From assembly GCA_963575745.1 (NCBI GenBank), contig CAUYUJ010000892.1:376372-440371 (forward strand): a stretch of DNA of 64,000 nucleotides. The letters run 5' to 3'. The position numbers were made by a program, and so were the translations under genes. Origin of the DNA: Prorocentrum cordatum. Taxonomy: Eukaryota; Sar; Dinophyceae; Prorocentrales; Prorocentraceae. The notes beneath the pieces were generated by a model that saw only the letters and a program-made list of their open reading frames with translations, was not told the DNA's origin and made no database searches. This document shows positions 52,913 through 61,828 of this stretch, one piece after another; position 1 is the first letter of the stretch, and every line of letters starts with the position of its first letter.

Positions 52913-53035
52913 CACGATCAGCCTTTCACACTCTCCTCATCCTCCTACTCCCCCAGCGACGGGACGTCGTCCGCGGCGGCCACGCTCTCGGCCAAGAGAC
53001 CAACGTTGAATCGGTCACTGCTTGGCAGAAGCTGG
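52913..53035 (+). repeat. Direct repeat X, right copy
   Basis: CACGATCAGCCTTTCACACT onward; shares CATCCTCCTACTCCC and CTCGGCCAAGAGACCAACGT with 52623-52746. Confidence 0.8.
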
Positions 53036-53455
53036 TGGTCTCAGAGGGTAAGCCCCGCATCCTCACCCTCCTCCTCCCATCTTCCTCGTCCTCCTCCTCA
53101 CGGGCTACTCGCGAGACCACGCGCAACAGATCCAAGCGCCCAGGAATGCAAAGAGGACTCGGGAGAAACGGGCTGCTTCGGCACATCCGACGCCAAGATC
53201 TGGCGCACCAGGCGTGCCTGGCACGCTCGGGCCCAAGGGGTGTCTGGCGCGCGTGGCGCCTGGCACGCGTGGCGCATCTCGCCCAAGCGTCGCGCACCTC
53301 GGGTCGGCTTTGGTTCCCAGTAGCTGTCCATCCAAAGACGACCGCTGAACATGCTCAGGCTCGGGGTGTTACTTATGTGTTGGGAGAGCGGGTGGAAATG
53401 AGCTAGACAGCTTGCGGGCGGGTGGGTAGCTGAACCCCTCCCTTGGACCTGGAGG
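53035..53455. other. No gene recognised
   Basis: Short tandem GGCGCGTGTGGCGCCTGGCACG-like units (as TCTGGCGCGCGTGGCGCC) near 53240-53275. Open frames lack known motifs. Confidence 0.35.
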
Positions 53456-54110
53456 GCAGGTTTCGTGAGGCGTTGGAGCGTCCAAGCTGGCCCAAGATGG
53501 CTCCAAACGGGCCTGAGAGAGCCCCAGATGACTTCCAAGATGGCTCAAGATAGCCTGAGATGGCTCCAGATGGCTCCCAAGATGCTCCTCGAGGCCCCAA
53601 GACCGCTCCAAGACGGCCCCAGAAGGCCGCCATGCCAGAATCCTTCAAGAACCGGAGGGAAACGAATGAATTTGGCCTTCTCGCCTGTTTGCTTTCGATG
53701 GCCTTCTGAGGTCTCAAGATGGCTCCAAGAGGGCCCATGAGGGCTCTAAGAGAGGCCTAGGAGAGCCACAAGATGGCCCAAAGATCGCCCAAGAGCACTC
53801 CAAGAGGGGTCCAAGGGACGAATTTAGGCACTCTACAAGGGCAGGGCTAATTCAGTACCCCCGCTTGCTTGATCGATCTCCTCCAAGACGGCTCCAAAGG
53901 CGCGGAAGGCTTCCAAGAGCGCCCCAGGAGGGCCCGAAGAGGCGCCAAGGAGGCCCCAAGATGCCCCCAAGAGACTCCCAAGACACCCCCAACAGGCCCT
54001 AAGAGGCTCCCCGAGGCACCCAAAACGCTCGAAGAGGCGCCCGGGACCGTCAGCGCTCCAAAGCGCTCCAGGAGGAACCCTTCCTCTGTGTGCTGCCCAC
54101 TTCCCTGATC
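53455..54110. repeat. CAAGATGGCTCC / AAGAGGCCC array
   Basis: Same short-unit class as 3-7.9 kb. It includes TTGATCGATCTCCTCCAAGA at 53869, the same opening as the 29.9 kb array. Confidence 0.75.
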
Positions 54111-54240
54111 GAGGCGACTCCTCTAGGCATCGTCTCTGGATGGGCTGGCAGGGTTACGCGCAGCATCAAGCATTGAGGATATCTTGACGCACGGCCCTCC
54201 GGTCGTTACCGCAGCAGTACATTCGCCAACAGAACTGGTA

Positions 54241-54340
54241 GGAAAAAACACATGTTCTTGCCGAGATATCCCGCGACTCTGGGGAGAACGTGCGTTTGTC
54301 CTTGCAGAATGCGCCATCCATCTGTCGCAATGCCTCCCAG
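54241..54340 (+). CDS. Candidate exon upstream of MITE-1 copy d
   Basis: A plus frame after TGGTAG reads KTHVLAEISRDSGENVRLSL then QNAPSICRNASQ, ending exactly at CAG beside the element. If the element is an intron, the donor is GC (GCGTAT). The other two plus frames and one minus frame are also open and cysteine-containing, so the frame is not certain. No family recognised. Confidence 0.3.
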
Positions 54341-54485
54341 GCGTATCCCCCTACAGGCGGATTTCGGACGAAGAATGTACAGCACTCAAAGGGAACTCAC
54401 AAATCGCAACACATACCAACAAATCGTCCCCAGACTATTGTTTGACTATTCCCCCTGTAGAGACACACGCCCGACTTACTCCCAG
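54334..54485. mobile_element. MITE-1, copy d (possible intron)
   Basis: The left part GCGTATCCCCCTACAGGCGG and right part TGTAGAGACACACGCCCGAC match MITE-1 ends. Inside is CCCCAGACTATTGTTTGACT. CTCCCAG occurs at both edges (54334-54340 and 54479-54485), which would give GC-AG splice sites on the plus strand. Confidence 0.7.
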
Positions 54486-54500
54486 TGTGTCTGAGCCCAG

Positions 54501-54612
54501 AACTGCGAGGATGTCTTGGGCAAAACGGGCCCGACCACCTCGGGTCGCTGCACCTCCTGCGCCAGAGACTGCGAGAATGCCCGCGTGCGCTTCCGAGGCC
54601 CTGCAGGGGCGG
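54501..54612 (+). CDS. Candidate Cys-rich exon downstream of MITE-1 copy d
   Basis: A plus frame after GAGCCCAG reads NCEDVLGKTGPTTSGRC then TSCARDCENARVRFRGP, with C-x2-C-x3-C spacing. It joins in phase with the 54241-54340 candidate only if this second AG is used; the AG at 54485 puts a TGA in frame. It lies on the opposite strand to the GCC2/GCC3-like gene, inside its intron 6. Low confidence. Confidence 0.25.
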
Positions 54613-54665
54613 GTGTGCACGAATCCCGTTCTAATGCACGTGTGTTTCACGTAGCCAGTCCTCTT

Positions 54666-54860
54666 TCGGGGGGAACGAAAGGGGGGGATAGCACAAGGAA
54701 GGGTAGAGAATCAGCTCACGTGGCTGATTTTCCCAGCGCCTCCCGGCGCCGGGAGGCGCCCATGTGTAGAGGAATGGGCCCGGCGGCGGGGCCGAAACCA
54801 GCTAGGTGCAGCAGATTTCGTAAACCCCCTTTCCCTATCCTCCCCTTTCGTTCGGCCCGA
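54666..54860. mobile_element. Introner family I, copy b
   Basis: Ends TCGGGGGGAACGAAAGGGGG and, at the right, CCCCTTTCGTTCGGCCCGA. Same interior landmarks as the other copies. Flanking CTCTT (54661) and TTCTT (54861) look like a 5-bp target duplication with one change. Confidence 0.8.
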
Positions 54861-54892
54861 TTCTTGCCGATGCGCTGTCCGGGCGCGGATCT

Positions 54893-54948
54893 GTGCTGTT
54901 GTTGTTGATATTGTTATTGTTGTTGTTGTTGTTGTTGCTGTTGTTCAG
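54893..54948. repeat. (GTT)n microsatellite
   Basis: GTT triplets with ATT and GCT interruptions. Confidence 0.9.
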
Positions 54949-55169
54949 ACAACCTGGGCCAGACCACCTCTCGCGCCGCAGCTGGGTGCTCCGAGCCGCG
55001 TGGGCCAAGCGAGCCGGCCGGACCAACGCAGACCCGATCGTCTCGGAGCACAGCCTTGCGAAAAGGTCCAAAGCGAAACGGGCCAGACAGCCGCCGAATG
55101 TCGAGAACGTCTCGGCGCGCGGCTCACCGACAGTCCTGCCCTCCAGCACAAGCGGGGCAACGAGGGGAC

Positions 55170-55412
55170 GCTCCAGGTCAGAACTTTCGGGGCCCGCCAA
55201 AAGGCGGGGGACCCTGAGGGTGGGGGGGGATGTCGATCCGCTGGTGCATCGAATTTCCGAAAAACGATGCCCCCGGCTCGCCCCGAATGTCGACGCATCT
55301 CGGGTTCCGGCGGCCGGAGACTTCGTTTTGCATCGTCTTTCTGCGGTTCGATGCGCCAACGGACCGAACTCCCCCCCCCCCTGTGCCCCCCTCGTTTGCG
55401 AGGTCCCGAAAC
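55170..55412. mobile_element. Foldback element, single copy
   Basis: Left arm GATGTCGATCCGCTGGTGCA then TCGAATTTCCGAAAAACGAT pairs with right-arm complement of GCATCGTCTTTCTGCGGTTC and GATGCGCCAACGGACCGAAC. The outer edges TTTCGGGGCCC and GGTCCCGAAA also pair. Confidence 0.75.
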
Positions 55413-55800
55413 ATGTATGACGGACCATTTGAAGATGAACGTTTGTTTTTTTCGGCGCTTGGACACTGGGCCGACAGGGGGGGGAGAGGAGATGGCTGCC
55501 TCCGGACCTCTGCCTGACGCGACTGTGTGCAGCAGTGCGTCCTGTGGGGGAGCCTCCACCGGCTCGAAACATGCGCCAAACAAAAGCCAATATCTACTCC
55601 GAGGCGGGGGGAGGGGGGGCGCGACGGCCCGCGCCGATTGGCAAGACAATGAGTAAGACGACGATCACAATGTTTAACTATGTTTTGTTTATCGTGGGAT
55701 CGCGTACGCAGACCCCAGAGCTCAAAAACCAGCTCCCGCATACCGAAACTCAGACAATCGCCGCGACATAAGAAACAAACAAACAGTCCGCTGGAGGACT
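55412..55800. other. Intronic, no gene seen
   Basis: Includes GGCGGGGGGAGGGGGGGCGC at 55603. Nothing coding recognised. Confidence 0.4.
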
Positions 55801-56022
55801 GGGACAGTTGAGCGGGGACCGACCGTCCCGGTATTCCTATAGGTCTACCACGATATGTTCGTAGAACCCAGAAGTGTTCTTACTACAAGAACAGTGATCT
55901 TAGAGCATAAACCCGATGTGCGAAGGCAAGACAACATCAGCCAGAAAGGTTCTAAGAACATGTCCTGCAGACCATAGAGAATCTTAGAACATTATTTGGT
56001 GGGCCTTATAGGCGAGCCGCCA
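55800..56022. mobile_element. MITE-3, copy 1
   Basis: Shares AGTTGAGCGGGGACCGACCG, TCCCGGTATTCCTATAGG, CTTAGAGCATAAACCCGA and TTCTAAGAACATGTCCTGCA with 59112-59333. The ends TCCCGG-CCTATANGCCTACC and GGTRGGCCTNTAGGCGAGCC are imperfect inverted repeats. AT-rich for this genome. Confidence 0.75.
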
Positions 56023-56124
56023 CTGCTCGAGTCAGCGACCAGGGCGCCCCAGCCGAGAAGGCCACAACAGTGGCGGCGGAGCCCGAGAACGCCCCGGGCC
56101 GCCCAACCAAAACCGGGACCCTCG

Positions 56125-56335
56125 AACCTCCTCCTCCTCCTCCGCCTCCTCCACCTCCTCCGCCTCCGCCTCCTCCTCCTCCTCCTCCCTCCTCCTCCTC
56201 CCTCCTCCGCCTCCTCCCTCCTCCGCCTCCTCCCTCCTCCTCCTCCTCCCTCCTCCTCCTCCTCCTCCTCCCTCCTCCGCCTCCTCCTCCTCCTCCTCCT
56301 CCTCCTCTTTGTCCTCCTCCTCCCTTCTCCCTCCA
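56125..56335. repeat. (CTC)n/(CGC) microsatellite
   Basis: CTC triplets with CGC and CCT interruptions, just downstream of exon 6 in gene direction. Confidence 0.92.
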
Positions 56336-56380
56336 CGACGGCGGCGGCGACCCTGGGGGGAGGAGGGGGGGCGGCGCCTC

Positions 56381-56452
56381 CTGCCCCGAGAACGTTCCGC
56401 TGGGGCACGCCAGGCAAGACGACTGTCCAAGGTGCGCACTGTAGGACCCCGC
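56381..56452 (-). CDS. GCC2/GCC3-like Cys-rich protein, exon 6
   Basis: Exactly 24 codons: AGSYSAHLGQSSCLACPSG then TFSGQ. The acceptor GTGCAG lies at 56453. Joining to exon 5 gives SCEICE-AGSYSAHLGQSSC, the normal C-x2-C-x2-G-x-Y spacing of this repeat family. The exon ends CAG and the next bases are GAGGCG, implying a GA donor. It is an exon island within CTC- and GAG-rich intron sequence. Confidence 0.8.
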
Positions 56453-56484
56453 CTGCACGGGCGGCGGCGGCCAGTCGCTCGAAG

Positions 56485-56850
56485 GGAGGGGGGGGGGAAG
56501 AGAGGAGGGCGGGAGGAGGGGGAAGAGGGAGCGAGGGAGGGAGGAGGATGAGGAGGGTGAGGAGGAGGGAGGAGGGGGAGGAGAGAAGAGAGGAAGGAGG
56601 GAGGGAGGGAGGGAGGGAGGGGGGGCACAAGCGGGAGGGAGAGAGAGAGAGAGAGAGGGAGGCCACAGGAGGAGGGGGGGGAGGAAAGGAGAGGCGAAGG
56701 GAGGAAGGAGAGAGGGGGGGCGAGGCAAAAGGGAGGACGAGGCAGGAGGAGTAGGACGAGGCAGGAGGAGTGAGACGAGGCATGGAGTGGGACGAGACGT
56801 GGGAAGAGGCGGGAGGAGTGGGACGGGAGGACGGGAGGGTTAGGCGGGGC
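56485..56850. repeat. (GAG)n/(GGGA)n purine tract
   Basis: Purine-only strand over most of 365 bp, including pure GGGA and GA runs near 56590-56660. Confidence 0.92.
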
Positions 56851-57271
56851 GAACAGGGCCATCCAGAAGGTGGGCCGTCGAAAGGGTGCATGGAACGGCT
56901 TTCGGGGAGGCGTTCCAAGATTTCTGGAACGCCTTTCCGCCCAGCGTTCGGAGCAGTTCGGTCGCCTCGGCCCACGGCCCGCTACCGCGTCGACATGGAG
57001 ACACCTCGAAGCGGGATCAGGCCGCACGAGTGAAGCCAAATTGTCTGCGAGGGGCAGCCTTGGAATTGCTGTTCTGCCACCCTCTCTCCTTCTCGTCCTA
57101 GGTGTGCCCGTCGACCGCCGCGCCCTTTCTGTGGCGCCGAAGTGGCCACTTCGCCTGGTCTGCCCCGTGCACGCTCCCGTGCTGGCCCTCCCCCTGCCTC
57201 CGCCCACCGCGCAGCCCCTTGCCCCCTCCGCCGCCACCTCCCCTTTTCTCCCTTCACTCCCCTTTTCGCCC

Positions 57272-57310
<39 letters not shown>

Positions 57311-57560
57311 CCGCGTCCCACACCAGTGTCGTTCAGCGCCTCACTGATGCTAGTCCGCTACTTACATCTGCCAACCGCGCCCATTTTCTCTCGCACTCTG
57401 CCTCCCTCATCCCTCCCCCCCCCCCTCCCCCTCCCTTCCCCCAGCTCCCCTGTCCTATTTCGCCTTCCCCCGTCCCCTTCCCCTTCCCTCCCTCCATTTG
57501 CCCCTTTCTTCCAACCTCGTGCTCTCCCGCTCCCACCCCTCCCCATTCCCTCCGCCGCCA
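56850..57560. other. Intron 5 sequence; (CGT)n and C-rich tracts
   Basis: 57275-57310 is a CGT array. 57400-57500 is CCCCT-rich. A tandem GCGTTCCAAGATTTCTGGAA-like pair lies near 56910. No exon recognised. Confidence 0.5.
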
Positions 57561-57990
57561 GCCCTTCCCGAACGCTGTTCCGGGAAGGCGCGCAGCCCTT
57601 CCCGAACGCTGTTCCGCGGAGGCCGAATGCAGGCCCCAAGTGGGCCATCCGTCCGGCTGATGCTCCGAGGCCCCAAGTGGGCCATCCACCCGGCTCCTGG
57701 AGGCCGCCCCCCCCGAGGCCCCAAGTGGGCCATCCATCCGGCTCATGCACGCCCCCGACCCTCGCACGCCCTGCGCGCAACCCCCTCGCCGCCCCCAGGC
57801 CCCAAGTGGGCCATCCACCCGGCTCATGGAACATCACACCGGGGCACCCAGTACCCCTGCACTGGTCCAGGGCCCCAAGTGGGCCATCCGTCCGGCTGAT
57901 GCTCCGAGGCCCCAAGTGGGCCATCCACCCGGCTCATGGAACCCCTTCCCAGAGCTCCCTCGGAAAGGCGTTCCGCGCCTCGGGGGAAGG
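57560..57990. repeat. GGCCCCAAGTGGGCCATCC repeat
   Basis: GGCCCCAAGTGGGCCATCC occurs at about 57632, 57670, 57716, 57797, 57870 and 57909, with irregular spacing of 37-80 bp. A CCTTCCCGAACGCTGTTCCG pair lies at 57565 and 57598. Confidence 0.85.
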
Positions 57991-58410
57991 GTACTCGCGC
58001 GCCTGGCCGCCTTGGCTCCCGCGACCCAGGGCGCCCTTGCACCGATCCCAAACCACCCCGCCTCTCCCTCCCCTTCTCCTGCCCCCATGCCTCCCTCCAT
58101 CCCTCCCTCCCGCCAGCATTCCTGCCCTCTCGCCCCGCACCTCGTCGTCCCTTTTCTCCCTTTTCGCCCCGCGTCGTCGTCGTCCTCCTCCTCCTCCTCC
58201 TCCTCCTCACATGTCCTCATCCTTCCGCCCCCCCTCCTTCCTCCTCCATCATCCTCCGCAATCCTGCTCCCGCCCTCCTCCCTCATCGTCCTCCATGCTC
58301 ATCCTTATGAACCTCCTTTTCCTCCTCCTCCCTCATTCATCCCATTATCACCTCTCCCTCCTCCTCCTTCTCCTCCTTCTCCTCCTCCTCCCCTCCTCCT
58401 CCCCCTTTTT
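57990..58410. repeat. C/T-rich tract with (CTC)n
   Basis: 58060-58130 and 58180-58405 are CTCC/CTC-rich. No exon recognised. Confidence 0.8.
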
Positions 58411-59095
58411 TTGACAACCCAACGTCGAGGCGAGTGCACCGCGTCTAGAAGGGCAGCAGTACAGGTGTGGAGGACACTGAGAAAACATGAAGGGAGAAGA
58501 GATCGAAAGCCAGTGGGACCATTAAATACGCAAGAGAAGTGGAGACAGTCGAGAGGGCCCAGGGCTGTCTAGCTGGCAGGAGCTGATTCCAGCAAAGATG
58601 GTTGAGGGACGAGGTGAAAGTGGACGGCCGAGCCATCCGCAATCCCAGCTGTGATTTCTCGCACCACCGCGCTTCCATCCACCCGATGAACGGCCCACTT
58701 GTTCATCCACCCCCTGGATGGCCCAGTTCGCCCCCTCCAAGAGGGAGGGAGGGGGAGGGGAGGGAAAGGGGAACAGGAGGAGAGGTGGATCAGCCGAAGC
58801 AACGGCGATCCGTTGAGATCCCCCGCGAAGCTCGAAGACAAAATGTTTCATCATCATCATCATCAGCAGCAGCAGCAGCAGCATCAGCATCAACATCAGC
58901 ATCAACATCATCATCATCATCCTTCTTCTCCCGGCTCGGTGGGGGAAGTATGGAGCTGGAGTCGGTGATACATCGCCGATCGACCGACCGATCGGCGATA
59001 GGCCCTCGATACCGAAACCACAGGTTCCTGTGCGTGGTGGGTCATCGGGCACCTATGTGAGAGGGGATCCATACGTTCCAACTGGAGCCTAATCC
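58410..59095. other. Intron 5 sequence; (CAT/CAG)n at 58848-58925
   Basis: A CAT/CAG tract, GGGAGGGGAGGGAAAGGGG near 58750, and CGCCGATCGACCGACCGATC near 58975. Nothing coding recognised. Confidence 0.5.
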
Positions 59096-59111
59096 CATTG
59101 GTTTTGTCCCT

Positions 59112-59333
59112 GACTTCAGTTGAGCAGGGACCGACCGTCCCGGCATTCCTATATGCCTACCACGACATGGTCTTAGATCCTAAGAATATTCTAATAACGA
59201 AAGCAAGGTTCTTAGAGCGTAAGCCCGAAGTGTTAAAACAAGACAGACACAGCCAGAAATGTTCTAAGAACATGTCGTGCAAACAACAGAAGGATCTTAG
59301 ACTATTAGTTGGTAGGCCTCTAGGCGAGCCTGG
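59112..59333. mobile_element. MITE-3, copy 2
   Basis: Landmarks as for copy 1, in the same orientation. It lies about 35 bp inside intron 5 from exon 5. Confidence 0.75.
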
Positions 59334-59369
59334 ACACTTCGTCATTGGTTGATTCAGGGGCACCCAAGC

Positions 59370-59498
59370 CTCACAGATCTCGCACGACACGGCGCCCACC
59401 TCGCCCGCGGAGCGCCCGAGCTGGCACAGCGTGCACTCCGTCGCCAGCATCTTGTCGGAGAACGAGCCGCTCGGGCACTTGGAGCAGGAAGACCAACC
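59370..59498 (-). CDS. GCC2/GCC3-like Cys-rich protein, exon 5
   Basis: Exactly 43 codons: GWSSCSKCPSGSFSDKMLAT, ECTLCQLGRSAGEVGAVSC, EICE. Two complete C-x2-C half repeats. The acceptor GACGAG is at 59499, and the junction with exon 4 reads SFGGAE-GWSSCSKC. The donor begins GC (GCTTGG). Lengths divisible by three and repeat spacing across both junctions support the exon. Confidence 0.85.
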
Positions 59499-59499
59499 C

Positions 59500-60085
59500 T
59501 CGTCTGGGGGGCAACAACCGTCCCTCCCACTCCTCCTCCTCCTCCGAGCCTCCCCCTGTTCGGAGGCATATTCTGGGAGGTCTTCGCGAGAACGATTAAG
59601 GCGACTACGCTGTATTGCAAAGCCATTACACTAGATTACAAGCCCACCAGGAAACGGATTGCATGTGATTGAGCCCGGATTGGCCGGATTCTACTGGATC
59701 GGGCCGGCTGCCGACCACGGATGTCACGGGGCGGATGCCGAACTGAACCTCCCGGGAGTGGCACCCGAACTGCCCTGGAGGGGAAACAGCCACACAAGCA
59801 TAGGACTTCGGAGGTCCGACGCCGTGACCCCCTCCCTGGCGCGAGAATCCTCCTCTGTCCTCCTCGTCCTCCTCGTCCTCCTCTGTCCTCCTCGTCCTCC
59901 TCGTCCTCCTCTGGGCCTCATTCGATCCTCCTCCGTCCTCCTCGCCCTCCTCCGGGCCTCCGGCGGCCTCCCGCGCGCCGGGGGCTCCGCGTGTGGAGAC
60001 CCCTGCCTCTGGAGGCCTCTGGGGACGCCCGACCTTCGTGCGTCGACTACGGCTGGGCCAGTGCCGATGTGCGTGTTGATAGTGA
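59500..60085. other. Intron 4 sequence; (CTC/GTC)n at 59848-59960
   Basis: A TCCTCGTCC/TCCTCTGTCC microsatellite at 59848-59960. Otherwise nothing recognised. Confidence 0.5.
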
Positions 60086-60266
60086 AGGGGCCCTGGGACA
60101 CACACACATACACACACACACATAAATACACACACACAAATAACAGGATCCCCATATATTTTCTAACATGCTCTGGGTTTTTGTCTTCCCCCCCACTTCC
60201 CATGTTTTCCCATATTTTTCGGGGAATCGACGATTCATTGTGTCTGTGTGTTTTTTCTCCTCCTGA
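60086..60266. repeat. Dispersed repeat family 5, copy 3, with (CA)n
   Basis: Same landmarks as the other two copies, with an expanded ACACACATAC tract at 60098-60140. Confidence 0.75.
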
Positions 60267-60626
60267 CAAACAAAAATCATGATGTGATTGGCTCAGGATG
60301 CGTTCCAGGAGTTCGAGCTTCTGGCGCGGCCATTCGTGTTCGGCCATTCGTGTCTGTTTGCGCGGGACAGGTGGGGGAACTTGGAAACCTTGAAGCGCAT
60401 CATGAATCATCATGACTCGCTCCTACTCTGATTTGAATGGACAATTCCATACATCTAACGTTATTGTCTTGGCTCTTGTAAACGGAATCCATGGGTGTCT
60501 GGAATAATTGATAGGCACCATAATCTCGCCTTGGAGCATTTTCTAACCGACCTGGGGCCTGAAATGGCCCGGCAGGTAGAATAAGACGAAAAGTCTTACT
60601 TGGACTACTTCGCTACGTTGTTTCAG

Positions 60627-60764
60627 GGGACAAAAACAGGTACCAGCACCGCTGCTCCCCGGACCTCTCCTGGGAGACAGTCTGCCCAGGGCTCCGACGA
60701 CGAAGCCAACGATGGCGTGGTGGCGACGAGGGCATCCCAGGGAACCCCAAACAAGCGGAAGTGA
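60627..60764 (+). CDS. Candidate 3' terminal exon, plus strand
   Basis: After TTGTTTCAG the frame reads TKTGTSTAAPRTSPGRQSA, QGSDDEANDGVVATRAS, QGTPNKRK and TGA (60762). The good acceptor and basic NLS-like tail suggest the end of a nuclear protein. It lies antisense within intron 4 of the Cys-rich gene. No other exon of it is seen, so this is only a candidate. Confidence 0.3.
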   Translation, partial: GTKTGTSTAAPRTSPGRQSAQGSDDEANDGVVATRASQGTPNKRK

Positions 60765-60789
60765 GGCAAGGGAGGCGGTATCCGTACCT

Positions 60790-60989
60790 TTAAGTCGGCG
60801 GGCCTGTCCCCCTACAGGGGGATTTTCGACGAGAAATAAAAAATACTCCCAAAAATAATCCGAAAATAGTCCAAACATTGTATGGGGACTATATTTGTTT
60901 TAGTATTGTTTTGACCTGTTTGGGGTATTTTGGGGGCATTTACCATTTTTCATTGAAAATCCCTCTGTAGGGGGACAAGCCCGACATAA
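60790..60989. mobile_element. MITE-1, copy e, with perfect 8-bp target duplication
   Basis: Ends TTAAGTCGGCGGGCCTGTCC and, at the right, GGGGACAAGCCCGACATAA. Flanked on both sides by CCGTACCT (60782-60789 and 60990-60997). The interior has CCCCTACAGGGGGATTTTCG and its complement near the other end. Confidence 0.92.
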
Positions 60990-61232
60990 CCGTACCTCTC
61001 CCTAAGGGGAGCCGCCTGGGGTTTCTCACGGTCCCGTTCGCGGCCGTTTTGTGGGGATGTCTCGAGCGGTTTGCCTGTTTTTTCCCAACATCCTTCGCTT
61101 CCGGAGCAGATTTGGAGGATGTCTCGAGCGAGGCGCTCATTTTCACCCCCCTAAGGGGTTAGGGGGAGCCGCCAGAGGTTATCTCACGGTATCCGTACCT
61201 CTCCCTCCTCGGAGGATTGGCACCGCCCCGAC
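60990..61232. other. Intron 4, repeat fragments
   Basis: CCCTAAGGGGAGCCGCCTGG-like strings at 61005 and 61150, with GTATCCGTACCTCTCCCT at 61188. These look like remnants of an older element interrupted by MITE-1 copy e. Confidence 0.5.
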
Positions 61233-61299
61233 CTCCGCCCCGCCGAAGCTGCCGGGAAGGCACGCCTCGCACGCCGTCGAGCCGACGCCCTCGGCATAC
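61233..61299 (-). CDS. GCC2/GCC3-like Cys-rich protein, exon 4
   Basis: 67 bp: one base completing AGG (Arg) with exon 3, then 22 codons YAEGVGSTACEACLPGSFGG and AE. The acceptor AAG at 61300 is part of the introner target duplication. The donor is GAG followed by GTCGGG. The spliced product ENCTAG-RYAEGVGSTACEAC keeps the C-x2-C-x2-G-x-Y pattern. Confidence 0.87.
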
Positions 61300-61301
61300 C
61301 T
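61296..61301 (+). repeat. Target-site duplication of the introner, left
   Basis: ATACCT, identical to 61500-61505. On the coding strand it is AGGTAT and gives the 3' splice AG. Confidence 0.9.
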
Positions 61302-61499
61302 TCGGGCCGGGCGACAGGGGGGGATAGCAAAGGGGGGGTTTGAAAATCAGCTCACGTAGCTGATTTTCCCGGCGCCTCCCGGCGCCAGAGGCGGCTGTGT
61401 ATCGAGGAATGGGCCCCTCGGTGGGGCCGAAACCAGCTGCATGCAGCAGCAAATTTCGTACCCCCCCCCTTTCCCAATCCCCCCTTTCGTCTGGCCCGA
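61302..61499. mobile_element. Introner family I, copy c (constitutes intron 3)
   Basis: The 198-bp element starts TCGGGCCGGGCGACAGGGGG and ends with the inverted CCTTTCGTCTGGCCCGA. The perfect terminal inverted repeat is 7 bp (TCGGGCC), continuing as a purine-rich imperfect repeat. Together with parts of the two duplications it forms the 204-bp intron 61300-61503. It is internally symmetric, with ATCAGCTCACGTAGCTGAT and GGCGCCTCCCGGCGCC palindromes. No coding capacity, so it must be mobilised in trans. Confidence 0.9.
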
Positions 61500-61505
61500 A
61501 TACCT
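61500..61505 (+). repeat. Target-site duplication of the introner, right
   Basis: ATACCT, identical to 61296-61301. On the coding strand AG/GTAT supplies the GT donor. Confidence 0.9.
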
Positions 61506-61649
61506 CCCCGCCGTGCAGTTCTCGCACGATGCCGAGCCCGCGAACTCCGCGTAAGTGCCCGGCGAACACTGCTCGTCGCACGCCGTGGCGCCAAAGACCC
61601 CGACGAACTGCCCCTGGCACGGGGCCGGAAAACCGCAGTCCAGAATTCC
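61504..61649 (-). CDS. GCC2/GCC3-like Cys-rich protein, exon 3
   Basis: Reads GILDCGFPAPCQGQFVGVFG, ATACDEQCSPGTYAEFAGSA, SCENCTAG plus two bases. This is the start of the repeat region: CSPGTYAEF...SCENCTAG is a textbook GCC2/GCC3 unit. The 5' edge (GCGAG at 61650) is chosen because it joins exon 2 in phase. The donor GT comes from the introner target duplication. Such repeats occur in extracellular parts of membrane or secreted proteins. Confidence 0.85.
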
Positions 61650-61736
61650 CTCGCGTCGCGAAAAGCACGACGGGAGGTCATTGGCTGTTTTCGGCCTTGG
61701 GGGGCCTTCTCTGGGCCCCAAGACTGTCAACAAAAC

Positions 61737-61828
61737 GATTCTGGCTGAAAAGCCGGTGCCGCGGAACGGGTCGAAACCACCAGGGGTCCACGTCGCGAAA
61801 GAGAGCGTGATGACGTCGGGGGTTTGGA
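61737..61828 (-). CDS. GCC2/GCC3-like Cys-rich protein, exon 2
   Basis: Reads QTPDVITLSFATWTPGGFDP then FRGTGFSARI. GT donor at 61736; acceptor TTTGAG at 61829. Phases match exons 1 and 3. An alternative acceptor, TTCCAG at about 61880, has a better pyrimidine tract but forces another frame or an in-frame TGA, so the 5' edge is uncertain. Probably part of an extracellular N-terminal domain I do not recognise. Confidence 0.55.

Noticed and set aside
54966-55656. Overlapping 218-251 codon frames around 55 kb
   Set aside because: They span a foldback element, so both strands look open; no family motif.
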